A DNA stretch of 64,000 nucleotides from Luscinia megarhynchos (GCA_034336665.1 CM067569.1:24091320-24155319), one strand, 5' to 3'. Positions 1-14,043 are shown, counted from the first letter of the stretch. The notes: generated by a model from the sequence alone, not told the origin. A program made the numbers and translations.

Positions 1-3000
1 CATGGGGGAGAAACCAATAAAAAGGCAGCGGTGGCAAAAAAAAGTCCTTTGCTGATAGAAATTCAAGTTACGGCTAAATTGAAACTTGTATGGAAAATGA
101 ACTTAAAATATCTACAAGAGCTGGTGTGTTTTTGAGGTACTGTGCGGTTAGGTAGTATCATTCTCTGGGTTGTTACTCCTTTTGTTACATCTTAGACATG
201 CAAACAGGTGGTGGGAGAATGATGTGCTTTGCTGTGTCAGCGCTGTGAAGTAGATGTTTTTAAGGATTTTTTTTTTTTGGAGAGGGGAGGGGGGCAGTGG
301 AGGAAAGCAGTAAGTGAGAAACAACCCAAATTCCATGTATGGGATAATATTTCAGGAACGCAGCCTACTGACTAAGCATTAAATGGCAAATGTAAAGTGA
401 AACATTTTCCAAAAATGTAACATTTTATAAAGCAAAATCCTTATGTATGAAATTCCCTGAGTACAAGATGCTGAATTTGGCCATGTAGGCGTGAGAGCTG
501 AGCTGTGACCAGTGTGCTGCTGAACAGCTCCTGATGGTAACGAGATGACCTGGCCCTTATCACAACCCAAACCATAGCAAAAGGCCACTTAGCCAAGTGA
601 ACAGTCTGAAACTCAGCTGTTTTAGTCACATTCTTGATTATAATGATATGTCTTTTGAAAAGAAGTATATCACTTAAAGCCTTCTTAAATGTATAATGTT
701 GCCTTCTTAAGCAAGTTATTGAAAAATTTAGTTCTTGCCTTAATCTGTTTATTAGTGAGCTAAACATTTGTTACACTGACTACCAGCTGTAGTCATTGTA
801 CTCTCTGTCCTAAGGAGGTGACATCATCTGCTGCAGTCACCAAAGAAGAAAGGGCAGAATTTTCAAAGGATGTCATCTGTGGTTTTTCTGGTGCCCTGAT
901 GCTGCACTGGCTGGCTGTAGTGTTGATGTTACTCACTGATGCTCTCACAGGCCCCTATGAGGTCAGTGCCATTTGTGCTAAGAAACTCTGCACGCATTTT
1001 GAGGGTCCTTCCCATGAACAACTTCTAGAGATAGACAGGAAAGAGGGTAAAGGAAGGCAATGGTTGGAAAAGAAGAGGTGGGAACTGAGTTAACCCTGTC
1101 AGAGAACTGGGAACTGCTGTCTTGAGTCTCCCCACTGCTTTTGTCACGCCACTGTTTTTCTGCTGGTGTCTTTTTTGAGAGAGAAGATAAAGAGTTTACA
1201 GAGTTTATGGTCGTGAAGCTTCCTCCTGAGTTTGAGATTGTGTTCTTAAAAATGAGGAACCTCCTGTGGAAATGGACAGTGTTAACTCTGTTACAGGAGC
1301 TTTTAGACTAATTACAAGTTGCCACAGTGAGGTCTTTGCCACAGAGCAGTCAGAAACCCAGTTTAACCAAGCATCTCAGTTTAGGGATCATGTTTTTATG
1401 AGACTGTTCAGGGCAATGCAGTCAGTGACAGAAGGGAGCCAGTCTTGCCCCAGGGGACTGAGTGCTCTGTATCAGAGCTGACTCAGTGCCCCCAGAGCAC
1501 GGTGACCTCCTCACCCTCTGCCCATGGGATGTACCAACAGTCCTGTCACTGTCCATTCCCTGAGCTGAGGACAGCAGGCAAGCAGTGGATTTGCTGTTAA
1601 GCACTGGTACAATCAATGACATTAATGTGTTGAATTCCTCCCAAGCAGGGCTCAAGTGGCGACACAGTGACTTCTTTCCTCTTTCACCTCTCTGTTTACT
1701 GTCTTTGTAAATAAAACTAATGGTGCTTGGGGTTGGGTGCTGCTTTTACTTCGTAAGATGCTGGGCAAAAATGCCTTCTTTTCTATGTCTCTGTCTTTTT
1801 TTCATGTATAAATGCAGAAAGGAAAGTGTGCCAGGTTGCTGGGGAGAATTTGGTCTAATTTGGAGGAATCCCCAGTGTGCCTGCCTCCCCAAAGCACACC
1901 TCGGTCTTGAAAGCTGTTCCTTCTCCTCGCTGCTGCCTCCCAGGAGGCAGAAACAGGGGTGGCTGCTCCCCCTTGTCTTGGCTGCTTCTCCCAAGGGCAC
2001 CACTTGCTGCTCTGGTAGTTAAAAGAATGTATGGATTTTCCTTCAGATTTACACTCTGTGTTTGAGCTTACTTGCTAGCTGCCATTGCAGTTGATTGACA
2101 CAGTCATCCTCAGTAGTGTTATGCACACTACAGAAGTGTTGTTTTCTCACAAATGTTTTTTCTTACCTTGCCTTTCTCTGTCTGCAGGATGAGTACCCTG
2201 AAAGAGCATTATTGCTTAAATACCAGCTCTTTAATCTGATGTAATTATTTAGAGAATGTTTTCATGTTTTTGACAAAATAAGATATCTCTGTCAATACTT
2301 TGTCTGAAAGCAATATAAATATTTTATCAGAATCATGTAAATCGTGTTGCACATTTTAGTAGGCTTAAGGTGGTTACTTCCCTTCCTGTGGCATTCTGTA
2401 GGGATTCAGGCCCTTTTCTTTAGTGCCCTTGAATTATTCTTGCTGTTGTGTAAGGCAGTGTCAAAGTCTTAAGCATTCTTAAGAATTTAAAAGAATGTAC
2501 TTTTAAAGCTATAAATTAGCAAATAGTCCTGATCATTTCTGTTATGATGATATTCTAATCTTCCTTGTATCTCTGGACAGTAGTGATTAGTCATAAGAAA
2601 ATTACTTATACTGGACCCATACATTTTCAGCTTAGTTCATCTCTTCCTGTAGCACTGGTGATACTTAAAACAAAATGTTGATTTGATCCATGGTTTGGCT
2701 TTCTTTATTTCTCATCATAAATTGACAAAATTTGCATGTTCTTTCCCAATGTATAGAAGCTATTTGCATGGGCCTGCTGCTTTGTCTTTTAAGTAACTCC
2801 AAATTTAAAGATAAATAGTGTTTTTTTCCTGATGGCTCTGCTACTTTATTTTGGAAAAAGTTTTCAGTAATGTAAATGAAGTTGCAACAGAAGAAAAACA
2901 AAGCAAGAATGTGTGTATGTGTGTTTTTTTTTCATCCAGAGGCTGACAGAGAGAGTACAGGTCAATAGGCATGCACTGGGTGAGAAGTGTTATCATATGT

Positions 3001-6000
3001 GACAAAAAAAAAGACTAAATTACTTTATCTTTGCTTCTTTCTCCTCTCTAGTCCCAGGAGCATGACAAGATTTCCAAGAGTGTTAGAAGGCATATAAGTC
3101 TTTTCATCTTGATGAAATAGTCATTTCTCTCTACTAAATGAGGAAGCTGTTGAGGAGTGGCATTGAAAGTTACTCATTAACTTCTTTTCTTTTCTTTGTA
3201 AAACTGACTTCCATTTCCCCCTCTCTGACTTTGATACAGGAGTTTAAGGCAGACCCCCATGATTCTGATGTGATTGAAGTGAGGAGACTCAGGTCACTAG
3301 ACTTGGCTCCTTCAGCAGAGATAAGAGCTGCCATTAAATCCCAGAAAGATATAGCAGATGAGAGTGCAGATAGTACTAGAATATAAACCCTAATTTTGTC
3401 AGGGCTACAAATATTGAAATCATAGGCCTTCACCCAGAAGAATGTCTTCAGAAAGGTAAAGGTGATTCAAAGCAAGAGAAAGGCAATTTGGAGAGGACAT
3501 CCTCTACATGAGAAAATAAAAGGGTTTTGATGAGATGTGTGGCACTGTAGAAGTTTCATCTTTCCTCCTGGAAAGTCCCTGCCTCATGGAGGTTTGTCAT
3601 TTCCAATACCTCATCACAGAAATCATCTTTAGGCAAAAGCAGAATCTTTTTTTCTATTCATGCTGATTTCTGTAAATATGTCTAACAGTGCCTTGACTAA
3701 AGAGAAATGTAACTGTCATAACTTTATTTTTCTTAACTTTGGTAAAAACAATTTGCTTTCACTCTACTGGCTTTTCTTTCTAGGTATGAAAGTATATTAC
3801 ATCTCCTTTAAGAAAAATTTTTAATGTGAGTTTAAATTTTAAAACCCACATAGCATTTTTCCAACAGCAGGTCCTCCAGGCCCAGATAAGTGGCCTACAG
3901 AGTAACACCAAAGTGTGTTAAGCCTCACTGAAATAACCTGCCAAAATGTTGATTATAAAGGTACAGTAGTCAGTAAATAGTTTGGATAGTTGGCATTGAC
4001 TGTTTGGCTAAAAAGTTAAAAGCTGTGGAAATGACATGTGGTATCTCAGTTCTTGGATGTGCTGAACTAAAAATCTATTAAAGATGCTTAACTTGTAGCA
4101 GCAGGAGATTTAGCATTTTTAGAAAAATCAGACCTAATTATGCTTTCTGAAGTTGAAGTACCCAAAATTTTATTTTCTCATCTTCTCCAAATTGTACTCT
4201 CTCATTTAAACTGGTCTCACTGCACCTGAACTTTCATTTCAGTTTTTATAGTTAGAGGAGATACTTGAGTGTGTGTTCTCAAAGTACTTTAAGTAATTAA
4301 AAGAAATTAAGTGATTAAAATACAGTTGTCTAGTTAAGCTTCAAAAGAGTATATTCAACTGTAATGTTTATTTAACCGTGGTTTTAAATAAGAAAAAAAA
4401 GTAAAGCACATTTATGGCCTAAAGAAAGATACAAAATTTTCCTGATTTTACTTTGAAGGCTTCATTAAAAATAGCTCACCATCAAACTTTCCATTTTAAA
4501 GCTTCTGCTGTGAAACAGTTAGTCCTTAACACTCAGTCTTTTGGCTGTGGACAGCCCACCAAGGTAGTAGTGGACAGAGAGACTCAGCTGATGCATATTG
4601 ATTAAAAAGAGGATAGTTCCTGTCATTCACAGGGGAAGGATCCTAGACTTGATCAGGCTATTTAAAGCATCTTTAGGGACAAGATTCTGTTCTGGTGGTA
4701 CCTGTACATCATAAAAGCATAACTTCTGTGAAACTCTCCATGTGATGTTGAAGGAGAGAAGTAAGAAACAGTGTTGAATACTGTTGGATATTTTCCAGTT
4801 TATGTATATTTTCGTTGCTATACTATTGCTTCATATTCTTTCAGAATGTAAATTATTTAACAGATGGATGTAGTTATTAGAATATCTTGAAGTGTGAACA
4901 TTCCAAGGTATAGATTTGCTCTTACACTCGAAGTAGGCTGGATCTATGCTAGAAATCCTCTATAAAGTAGGATATGTTTATATGCATGCCAGAAACTCTC
5001 TTCCAGTGGTATCACATAAACCCTCAATAGTAAATTTAATTTCAGTGGGAGCCCAGTAAGGACAATATAAGGCATAGCCTCTTGCCACTATGAGCTGTGT
5101 CTGTGCTTGGTAGGAGCTGGCAGCAGGGCTGTCTTCTGTGATTGCACTGCCAAATATTCCTCAGGCCTAGAAGACTTTCATCCTCCTTTAAAGAAATACA
5201 CAGACTGCTTTAAAGAGAAACATACAGAAGATGGTAAAAAGAAAAACGAAAAATGTGAGTGTAGCTGTTTGGTAGGAATGTGCCAGGTATATATATGTGC
5301 TAGGTGATCTCAAAGTGAGTGATACTTCTGTGTGGTAATAATATGTTTTGGTAACTTCATGTTCTACTCTACTCAGCTTACTTAACCCACAAACTATGAT
5401 GCTTTAAAATTAATCACAGTTTAAGAAGGATTGAATGCTCTTAGTGGAATTCCTTTATATCTATATGTGGGTATATGTTTATTTATCATACATGCCCTTG
5501 TATTTTGTTCTTTTGTTCTTAACTATTGTATTTTCATTATGCATTTATGCTATCTATAGAATAAGGAACATTCTTCTTAAATCTAAGTAATGGTAGTGAA
5601 GGGTTAAAAATCTAAAGTCTTATTAATGTAGAGAAATGCTGACACAAGTTCTTCAGTCCTTTTCCTGACAGAACAACCATCTTTAATTTGCTCCTCTCTT
5701 TACCCATATAACATTGTACATCTGTCCTTGAAAACAGCTCCTGCAGCATGAGCATAGCCAGTGGAGTCAATTTAGCAAAGGTTGCTGTCTGTGTCCTAGC
5801 AGTGCAGGCAGACAGCCTGGAGCTATGACTTATAATCAGCTGAACAGGTATATGAATAATTACTAAAGATAGAAACCTGTGTTAATTGCTGGGTTTAATC
5901 CTGTCCTCATAAATGGTTACAGAATCACCCCCCTCTAGCAGTAACCATCACCCTTCTCCTGGCATTAACATGTCAAAGTGAGTATTTTTCTCAGATCATA

Positions 6001-9000
6001 AGTAATCTAGTAGATTTGAGAACATTCCTAGTTTAAAGATTCTCGCTAGTATTTAAACATACCAGTACTCTCTGAGAGTCCTTTATATTCACTTTGAAGC
6101 TTGGAGGCCTTGAAGTATTTGGAGAAACTGAGAGCTGAGTTTGCCAGTTTCTGAAAGCAAAAACTGATGTTAAGCTGCTGTTTCTCTTAAAATGATTGTC
6201 TACTAAGAGGTTTCTTTAACTCTGGGCAAAGCCCCTTTCTTTTCAGACCATTCCATTTTTTCTTCACTCACTCTACGTTTGATTATCAAAACTGAGAAAA
6301 CAATAAAGAATGCCTCTCTCCCTCTAGTTCAGTCCTGTTGCTAATACAGTAATCCTCAGTAAGTGGGAAAAATTAGGGATGCTCTTAGAAATTGATTAGA
6401 GTATGAGGGAAAGAGTGACAGTGACTGCATTTGGTTTTCACCAAGAGCATTTTGCCTTATTAGGCTACTTAGCAAGCTAAACTGTACTTCATCTCAGCCT
6501 CTAAAAATAACTGTATGGCTTTCTGGCAGATTGATATAAAAAGTGTATGATGATGGTACATGGGGTTGTTTAAACACAAAGCTAGAAGCATGAGCTGGCC
6601 TCCAAATGATGAATGTCTTTGTATTCCAGAATGGAAGCTTTCCAAGACAGTGATGCATAGCCACCAATTTGTAACTTTTCTTTTAATTTGTAACTTTGGA
6701 CTTTTATCTATTTGGCTATTATATAACCCCTTATATGTTTTGATAAGGTATCATGAAATATCTGAATGCACTTTTGATGGTTTTCTACACTCCACAATTG
6801 ATTTGAAGAAAGTGACATTCTGTGTTTTCATAGAGTTTTTTTTAATTAAAAAAACCCATAAAACACTGCATCTCAACTTTCTCATTTTAATGCTCTCAGA
6901 GTTCCCTCATAGCACAGAGAAGTTCTGTCATGAACTTTCCTATATATAGAATGTAAATAGTGAGAGTCATGAAGGACATATATTCTCTTTACATCTTTTC
7001 CTTACTGCATTAATGTCCCACTCAGGACATATGTATCACATATTCCTTCTTACAACTGAGACCTTCCATATGTTAGTGGATTGGTTTTAAAAAGTGGTAA
7101 TGAAAAGAAAATAAGCAAATAGCCTAGATTTTCTCTCAAACCAGTTTTTGGAGTAGAGGCAGCTCAGTGAAATGGGACCAAGAATGCAGAGGGGAAGACA
7201 ACTCCAGTTGAGCCAGAAAACCAGAGCAGCAGCTCCTCACACTGCTGTGATGGGACTGGGATATGTCAATGGAAATTAAGGCTTAGAAGGAAAAGATAAA
7301 AGAAAATAGTCCCTGGGATTGACTGTTCATGGAGGGCTTATTCTTTTGAGATCTCAATGAGGAATATTCATACAATTTATATTTCTGGAAAATAATTGTG
7401 GAGAGTCAAAACAGTTCAGACTGGATTTACAATGCCAAGAAGTGTTCAGGAGCACTAGCAGGGCTTCTACTTTCCAAGCTTCAGTTTCATTTACTCTTTT
7501 CCATGCCATTATTTCTACATTGCCTCACAAGCTGCTGTTGTAATAGTTTTTTATCTTCTTTCAGTGAGACCTGATTAAGTTGCTGTCTTCAGAGCTGCCT
7601 CCTTATCCCCTTGAACAATTAATCAGGGAGAGAGAAAGCTTACCTCTAATTAACCCACACCTTGGCAGAGGTGGGGCTTTTTCTATATGCTCAATAAAAC
7701 CAAATACTTTCAGGGAGAATATATTCATAACCATCCTGAAAAGCAGCAGAAAAAATATTTTATTGAAGTACATACTAAAACTTTCTTAGAGAGGTAGCAG
7801 TCCTCACTGCATTTGCAAATCTTGCTTTCTTATAACAAAGTTTTTTTAGTACTTTGCAGAACATAAGAATTCTGAAAGTTTTGTATGAAATCTAAAGAAT
7901 GGTTCATCAGCTATTCCCCAAAGTAGTAGAAGGCTAAAAATGTCTAAGCTACATGAGGACAATCAAGCAGTTTGCAAGGTGTGGTATAGCAATATTTTAA
8001 CAAAACTTTGTGAAAAATATGAATGTTTTGGGAATCCAGTTGATCATGCTGAAAAAATGGATGTTGAATGGAAAGGGCTTCAATTAATTTTGATTATTTT
8101 CTGATTTGCTAGAGATGTCATGAGCTCTAGATCAAGTGCCAAAAGAGGCACTGAAAGCCATTTGTGCCATGTTCCAGTTTACCTAGGAATTCCACTAGAA
8201 GCATCCAAAAGTTAGAAAAACAATGAAGCTCCTGTGTCATGAAAAGCAGATTTCAAAACATACATTTGCATTTGTAGCAGAATAGATACATTAAAATAAG
8301 GGCACTGCATCACAGGTGTGGTGTGTTGCATCTGTCTTTAAAATTACCTGATGGACAAGCTGGGCTGTGAGGGGGCAGCTGGAGGTGAAATAGCCCTGGG
8401 GACAACTCTGAGCTGATCAGTACAGTGACACCTTAGGTCTGTCAAGCCTCTCTTCTCACTGCCACGCCACATTACAGATGTTCTTTTTCCTTAGTGTACT
8501 TTGTTCTTTATTTCTGCATGCTTTGGTTACTTTTGCTTCACAGTTTTCCATAAAAGCATAGCTGTGAGGAGAAGCAAGGATACAATGATGAATGGCTTCA
8601 CTGTGTGTTTCTGAGTGGTTTTTTGCATTGTAGTTTTATGGATCATCTTGTTTTTCTGCATATAGTAAAGACATTAAATCAAAAGAAAGAATGAAGGAAA
8701 TAGAGATTAGAACGTTGCAACATTATTAGATGGTCTTAAGGTAGATCTCCTTTTCAAAATGTTTTGGCAATTGAGAAGAGGTGTTCATCAGAGTGCCTAA
8801 AGGTCTATCCTGAGTCTTTGCAGAGGCTTGAAGGAATATTGTTTTGTGATGGGGTAACACAAACATGAGATTTCCACAGTCTTGAAAGTTAAATAGGGCG
8901 TAAGTGTCTTTCAGAAGATTTTGAGTGTTTTTGTCCAATTGTTGTGTGCATCCAAAGCACCATTTGGTGTTTCCAGGTTCAGATCAGAGGGTTCATCAAA

Positions 9001-11590
9001 GCATTTAGTTACCAAGGGCTATGAGCAAACAATGGCCATGGGCAACAGGAAAAAAATAAGCTGCTACCTTTTGTACTTCCCTACCTTTGTTTTATATGGC
9101 CTAATGCAGAAGGTGACCATAAGGTATGTACCTTAGTCACAGAATTATTTGCTATATAGTAATCTCTTACTTAAACAGGATAGGACTTAATCATGTAAAA
9201 GGGTCTTTTTTTACTGTGCTTTTATATACTGGGTTTTCCCTCCACACCTCTTTTTGGAAGGAGTTTATTTGGTTATGTAAAAATGGGTTATGCATGGAAG
9301 ACACTTGATGCAGTGTCAAAGGATTTTAATTTCTGTTTTTCAAGTACATGGCTGGTTTTTTACTGGGATGGAGCCCTTAGATTTATAACAGCTTCAACTG
9401 ATTCAACCTACTGTGAAACATTAGGAAAAATCGACAAGGCCACTGATCCATGTATTCTGTGTATTTCAGCTATGTAATTGTAAGCCTTCTAAAGAGTTTT
9501 CTGAATCCTTTGAATCAATAGTAAAATATATACATATCCAGGGAACTAATTCTTGGGCAAATAACCTGCTCTAGACAAATATTGTAAGGAACTACCCTGC
9601 TGTGTTCAGCAGTGCAGCAAAACTCGGATGAATAAAGATTGGCCCCTGAGATAAACCTTTAAATCTTTGGTCATAGAAAATTTGCATTGCTAAAGGATTA
9701 TATTATGACTCAGTGGGCAATAACTGCTATTGCAGCTACTTGAAGAGATTTTCCTTACCCATTTAATGCTTTCTTTCTCTGCTCTTTTCTCAGTGTACCT
9801 CTCACAATGATATTGCAGTAGAACATGGTGCTGTCCCTCCTCGTACAATCTACTTGATGCTGAAGTATCCAAATGGGTTATTTTTGTTCTCCACCCTCTG
9901 CAGCCTCTCCTTCTTTTGCTGTTGGTGGTCTGCACCTTATTATAGGTGTTGATCTGTTTGATTTAAGTTTTTGCAATATCACCAGAGAGAGGCAGGGAAG
10001 GAGAGAAGTGAGAATTATGCCCAAAGGCTACCTCACTTGAAGTAGTTGAAGATCAGCATCATGCTGTTCATGTTGAGCAATCAAAGGTACCTGAACAGAT
10101 GAATGTGTTCACATCATTATGTTGCTCACCATAAAAAATTGGTGTTCCATGGGCATGTCTGCTGCATCATGGCAACTTAAGGACAGACTTCTGACTTCTT
10201 AAAAATGCACTCCTTCAGAGAGGTGTCTTGGCATGGAGAGCAAGCAGCAGTACCATAAGAACGTGACTGACAGGACTGAGATGGGGAAAGTTTGTCAGAA
10301 ATATTGTTTTGCATTGACAGTGTATGCAAAGCAGACAAACATTGCCTCCTGCTTTGAGATAAATAGGACTTCTCTGGAAATCTTGTAACTCTTTTCCCTA
10401 ATCAGCTAGAGGTGCTCCAAGTAAGCATCTCCTCTTTCCCCCCTGAAGAACTCAAAGATGTCCTGACCCCTGTCTCCCCTCCCCTGTGGGGCTGAGCTGG
10501 GACAGCAGCCAGCAGCAGGCACACCCCAGACACTGGGATCCCTGGGGCCTCAACAGAGCCAAGCAAAGCACAGCCAAAGAGCCTGCTCTCCCACCCTCAT
10601 AAAAAAGGTGCTTCCCAGTACAGACCTGCTTCTCCCACTAGAATGTGCCTTCAGTGAGTTGTGTTAATAGTTATCATTGCCTGAGATAACCTTCCTTGTG
10701 ATGTAATTTGACATACTGCTGTCAGAGGGGCTTAAACATAGTAATCTTTAAAAATGATTGGGAATTTGCCCTAGAGAAAAAACTGTTATGATTAATTTCT
10801 ACAAATGATAAACCACTCCTTCTTCAAAATACTGCATGCTATGAAGTGTGATTTAATCCATTTGACTACAGAGCCTGATGCTTCTGACAACTGTGACTCA
10901 AATGTCATCACAGAAAGTGATATTTCAAGTGGCAGGGTGGGATTAGAAACCTGCTGAAGATTTGTCAAAGGAGAAGTAAGTACATAATTTTTAGATAAGT
11001 GATTTGTCTACTCTAAACCACTTCCTCTGAAAAGACAGGCAACTTTAAAAGAGAAACTTGCACTGTTACACTAGAAAGAGCAATTTAATTGCAGAGAGAT
11101 ACTACGTATGATGGTAGGTAGAAAAAAACATAAAACCTAGGATACTGGGAAATGTGTTTTCTATACAGAAAAAAAACCCCAATACTACTTTTCACCTTCA
11201 GAAAATAACTTGATCAAGGCTTGTATGAGGAAGGAGCCAGTCACAGTACCTGGGACCTTGCAACCACCTGATATGTTCTTGTTGCTGCTTTGTGTGTTTA
11301 TTCAAAATACAAAAAAAACACCTGATAGCTTATGAATTGTGTGAAAACTCTGTAAATGTGGTAAAACCCAAAACAAGCACAGGAATGTTCATTCTATCGA
11401 GAAGTCATGTAACAAATAGAGCAATTATCAATTTCATTCACATCCACCAAGTCTGAACTCAGTGCACTTACATTAGTAGGGCAATTTGGTACTTGTTTTG
11501 GATTATTGACATACTTTTCATTGCTTTGACAGTACCCTAAAACTTGGCCTTCCTCTATCTATTCTGCCAGTCTAGCTGTATAATTTACAT
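1..11590. other. AT-rich intronic DNA, no gene recognised
   Basis: Reading frames here are short (up to 129 codons at 6560-6949), lack recognisable domains and are not bounded by convincing exon signals. There is a T run at 267-278 followed by a G-rich purine stretch, and scattered A runs. I see no clear transposon fossil, RNA gene or tandem array. Confidence 0.7.
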
Positions 11591-12299
11591 CTCATTAAAG
11601 CATCTGTCTACTCTGAAAGGCAATGAAAAAAATGTGCAAGGTTCTGTACTTTCCTTCCATGTGACTGAATCTGAAATTTGACCAACTGCAATGGAAACTA
11701 CATTTTGTGTAAGAGTTTGTTACAGCAGCCCGGTGGTTCCAGCTGCATCTGTGAGGATCTAGCTGAAGGCTAGCCCAGGCTGTGCAGTGTCTGCTAGGGA
11801 AGCTGGCCCAGTGCTGAGTCCGGGAGCAGCTGGAGCAGCTGAGTTGTTGTGAAGTGCTCCTTGTGCAGCTCTGAGATTGTACAAAGTGTGGATGGTTTGG
11901 TTTGCAGTTCTGCTTGGCCTGGTGGCTGTGGAGGGAAAGCAATAACCCTGTCTGACAGGCTGACCTTGAGATCCTATGTCAGGAGGGGAAGTTAAGTGAG
12001 AGCTCACATAATTCTTACCTGTTTGTAGCGGATTCCCTAGGGGGAAAAGAAAAAAAAGAAAAGAACATGAAATCTGACAATGCTTTTTTATGGAATCATT
12101 TTTCAGAGAAAAGCTGCTCTTTGATATCTGTGATAGTTTGCTGCTCCGATCTGTCATGTTGCCGACTCTCTGCTAAGGTGTTTGGGAAGCACATTTAAGT
12201 GACTGTAAGCACAGCAAGGGAACCTGGGGCCGTTTTTTCACTGAAAGGAATTTTGCTGGAGAGACAGTATTTTCTTCAAGTCCTCCTTTTTTTATTGTT
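11591..12299. other. Upstream flank of CpG island with a possible antisense transcript
   Basis: The stretch 11720-11960 is moderately GC-rich and non-repetitive, with no recognised protein. On the - strand two acceptor-like sites (before 12036 and near 11924) and one strong donor (at 12018) occur close together, next to a CpG island. This is what the start of a divergent non-coding transcript could look like. There is no direct evidence of transcription. Confidence 0.3.
12019..12036 (-). other. Candidate 18-nt microexon on the minus strand
   Basis: On the - strand a long pyrimidine tract (12041-12060 and beyond) ends in CCCCCTAG, followed by 18 bases, GGAATCCGCTACAAACAG, and then GTAAGAA, which is close to an ideal donor. 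Eighteen bases is a whole number of codons. No gene on the - strand is recognised here, so it could belong only to an unknown antisense transcript, or be chance. Such pairs of sites do arise by chance in windows this size. Confidence 0.15.
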
Positions 12300-13150
12300 T
12301 GTATTTTGCTGGTTTCTCGCTGGAGCCTGCCGGCTGCTTCGCTGCGAGAGGGCCGGGTGCGCCTTTAAGAGGTGGAGGTGCCTTTGTGCAGGTCGCACGG
12401 GGAAGGAAGTGGCTCTGCACCGCGGAGGGTGGCAGGAAAAGGCTGGCGCTCGGCTGCCCACAACTTAAACTGCCAGTTTGCCCTTTGACAGGCAGCAAAG
12501 AATTGTCACATTCGCTTCCTGGGGATCGATTGTTTGTTGCTTTTTTTTCCCCCGCGCTGTCAGTTCAAACGCTGACCACCGCAGGCACAGCTGGACGTGT
12601 TTAGAGCTGTTTCGCTGGCAGTGCCGTGGGAGCGGGCGATGTCTCGGGAGCGGCGTGCGGCCGGCGGAGAGCTGAGCTCGGCAGCACAGCGCACGGAGCC
12701 TGCCCGGGCCGGGCTGTCCCGCAGGTGACAGCGGTTCCGGCGGCAGCCCGCAGCCCCCGCCCGCCTGCCTCAGTTTCCCCCGGCGGCGGAGGGACGGCGC
12801 CCGGGGCTCCGCCGAGCGGCAGCGCTGGGGCGCCGCGGGGCCCGCAGCCGGCCCGCCGCTCCACGACCTCTCCCGGGCCCGGCCTCCGGTCCCTCTGCCC
12901 GGCCCGGCCCCCGGTCCCTCCGCCCGGCCCGGAAGGAAACTCCCGGCCGCGGGGCCGCCCGCCCCGGGCGCTGCTCCGCCGCCGCGCTGCCCTGGACGCT
13001 AATTAGCGTGACTAGTTTGATGGATTTAGTCAACAGCATTCAGCAAACAGGGTAGGGGGGAAGCAAGGGTACAAGATTTCCCGAATCTCGAGACTTTTCA
13101 GCCCCGGTGCCCTTAATGGTTTGTTACGCGGGCTCGAGCAAGTGTTGCTT
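12300..13150. promoter_or_regulatory. CpG island, candidate internal promoter
   Basis: Base composition rises sharply, and 12590-12990 is very GC-rich with dense CG dinucleotides, unlike the AT-rich DNA around it. The right edge turns abruptly AT-rich and contains the 10-base palindrome GCTAATTAGC (12998-13007), a homeodomain-type site, then several CG-containing AT-rich stretches up to about 13150. A weak donor-like AGGGTAGGG lies at 13050-13058. CpG islands inside long introns are often alternative promoters or developmental enhancers. The frames of up to 126 codons across it are compositional artefacts, because GC-rich DNA has few stop codons. Confidence 0.55.
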
Positions 13151-13325
13151 CCAATTAATTGATCGAGGGGATTTATTTTAGTATTTTGGCTGGGTGCCAG
13201 AGACAGAGGCTTTGTCCTAGCGTTTTAAGCACCACCCCTCCTTGCAAGTTTGAAATGTGAGCTGCCTGGGTGGTTTTTTTTCCCTCCTCTCTTTCTCTCT
13301 TCCTTCTGGCAAAGTGGCTGTGGCT

Positions 13326-13356
13326 GCGTGTGTGTGTGTGTGCGTGTGCGTGCACG
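13326..13356. repeat. (TG/CG)n microsatellite
   Basis: An alternating purine-pyrimidine tract of TG steps with interspersed CG steps runs for about 30 bases between the two CpG-rich blocks. Such tracts are length-variable and can adopt Z-DNA. The frames of 60-109 codons crossing it are repeat artefacts. Confidence 0.85.
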
Positions 13357-13639
13357 AGAATGAGAGAAGGACATTCCTCTCTGTGTAATGGGAAAGCGAG
13401 ACATGGATCACTAGAGACAGAAAAGAGAACCAGCAATATCAGTAACATGCAGCTGAGGTGAGATTTTTCTGAGTGTTTGATTTTCTTGAAACCCTTTCGC
13501 AAGATTTACAGCAGCCTTCTGCCATGCTGTATGCCGAAGACGTACTCCTAAGCAATGTCATAGGGATGCTTACATGTCTATCGCCGTTTTAGGTCTCCGC
13601 GTACGTGTGAAGTTTTAAAGCTTAACCTGATTCTCTTTA

Positions 13640-14043
13640 TTGTCTCTGGAGGGTTGTAGCTTGAGCACAAATAGCCTGTTGGCAAGTACGGCATGAGCCC
13701 ATTAGCAAGACTCCATCTGTGATTGGTTTTGCCTGGAAACCGGGAGACAAGCAATGAATAATTGATGCGTGTTGTGCAGTAGCTGGACAGGCAAAGAGGA
13801 GAGAGAGAGAGGGAGAAACAGAGCAGGGTGCCCTCAGAGAGGGAGAGAGAACAAGCTTGAAAATAGCTACTGGCTGCCTTGTGCTGAGATGAAGGCAACC
13901 CCGGCTGTCTTTGTTCTGCACTGGCTGGTTTCTGCCTAGAAGTGTTTGCAGACATATGTGGCCTCTCTGCAGCAGCAGAGGCAGGCGCGCAGAGGAGGGG
14001 CGGCAGAGGAAGCCCAGGCTTGTGAATGGGCTGTAACTCGGGG
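13640..14043 (+). promoter_or_regulatory. Candidate promoter and non-coding first exon
   Basis: A reverse CCAAT box (GATTGG at 13721-13726) is followed by a purine-rich GA tract (13796-13850) and non-repetitive sequence that ends in GGGGTGAGT, a strong donor with GT at 14044-14045. The second CpG-rich block starts here. This would fit an alternative untranslated first exon of ZMIZ1 on the + strand. The transcription start is unknown, no TATA box is clear, and the call rests on motif order alone. Confidence 0.3.

Noticed and set aside
818..1093. A 91-codon + strand frame with a hydrophobic stretch
   Set aside because: No family resemblance and no partner exons. A hydrophobic run alone is not evidence of a gene in AT-rich intron DNA.
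6560..6949. A 129-codon + strand frame
   Set aside because: No domain, no exon signals, and a phenylalanine/leucine-rich sequence as expected from T-rich DNA.
12601..13039. Frames of 87-126 codons on both strands across the first CpG island
   Set aside because: The residue mix (P, R, G, A) is what GC-rich DNA gives by chance, and there is no domain or conserved start.
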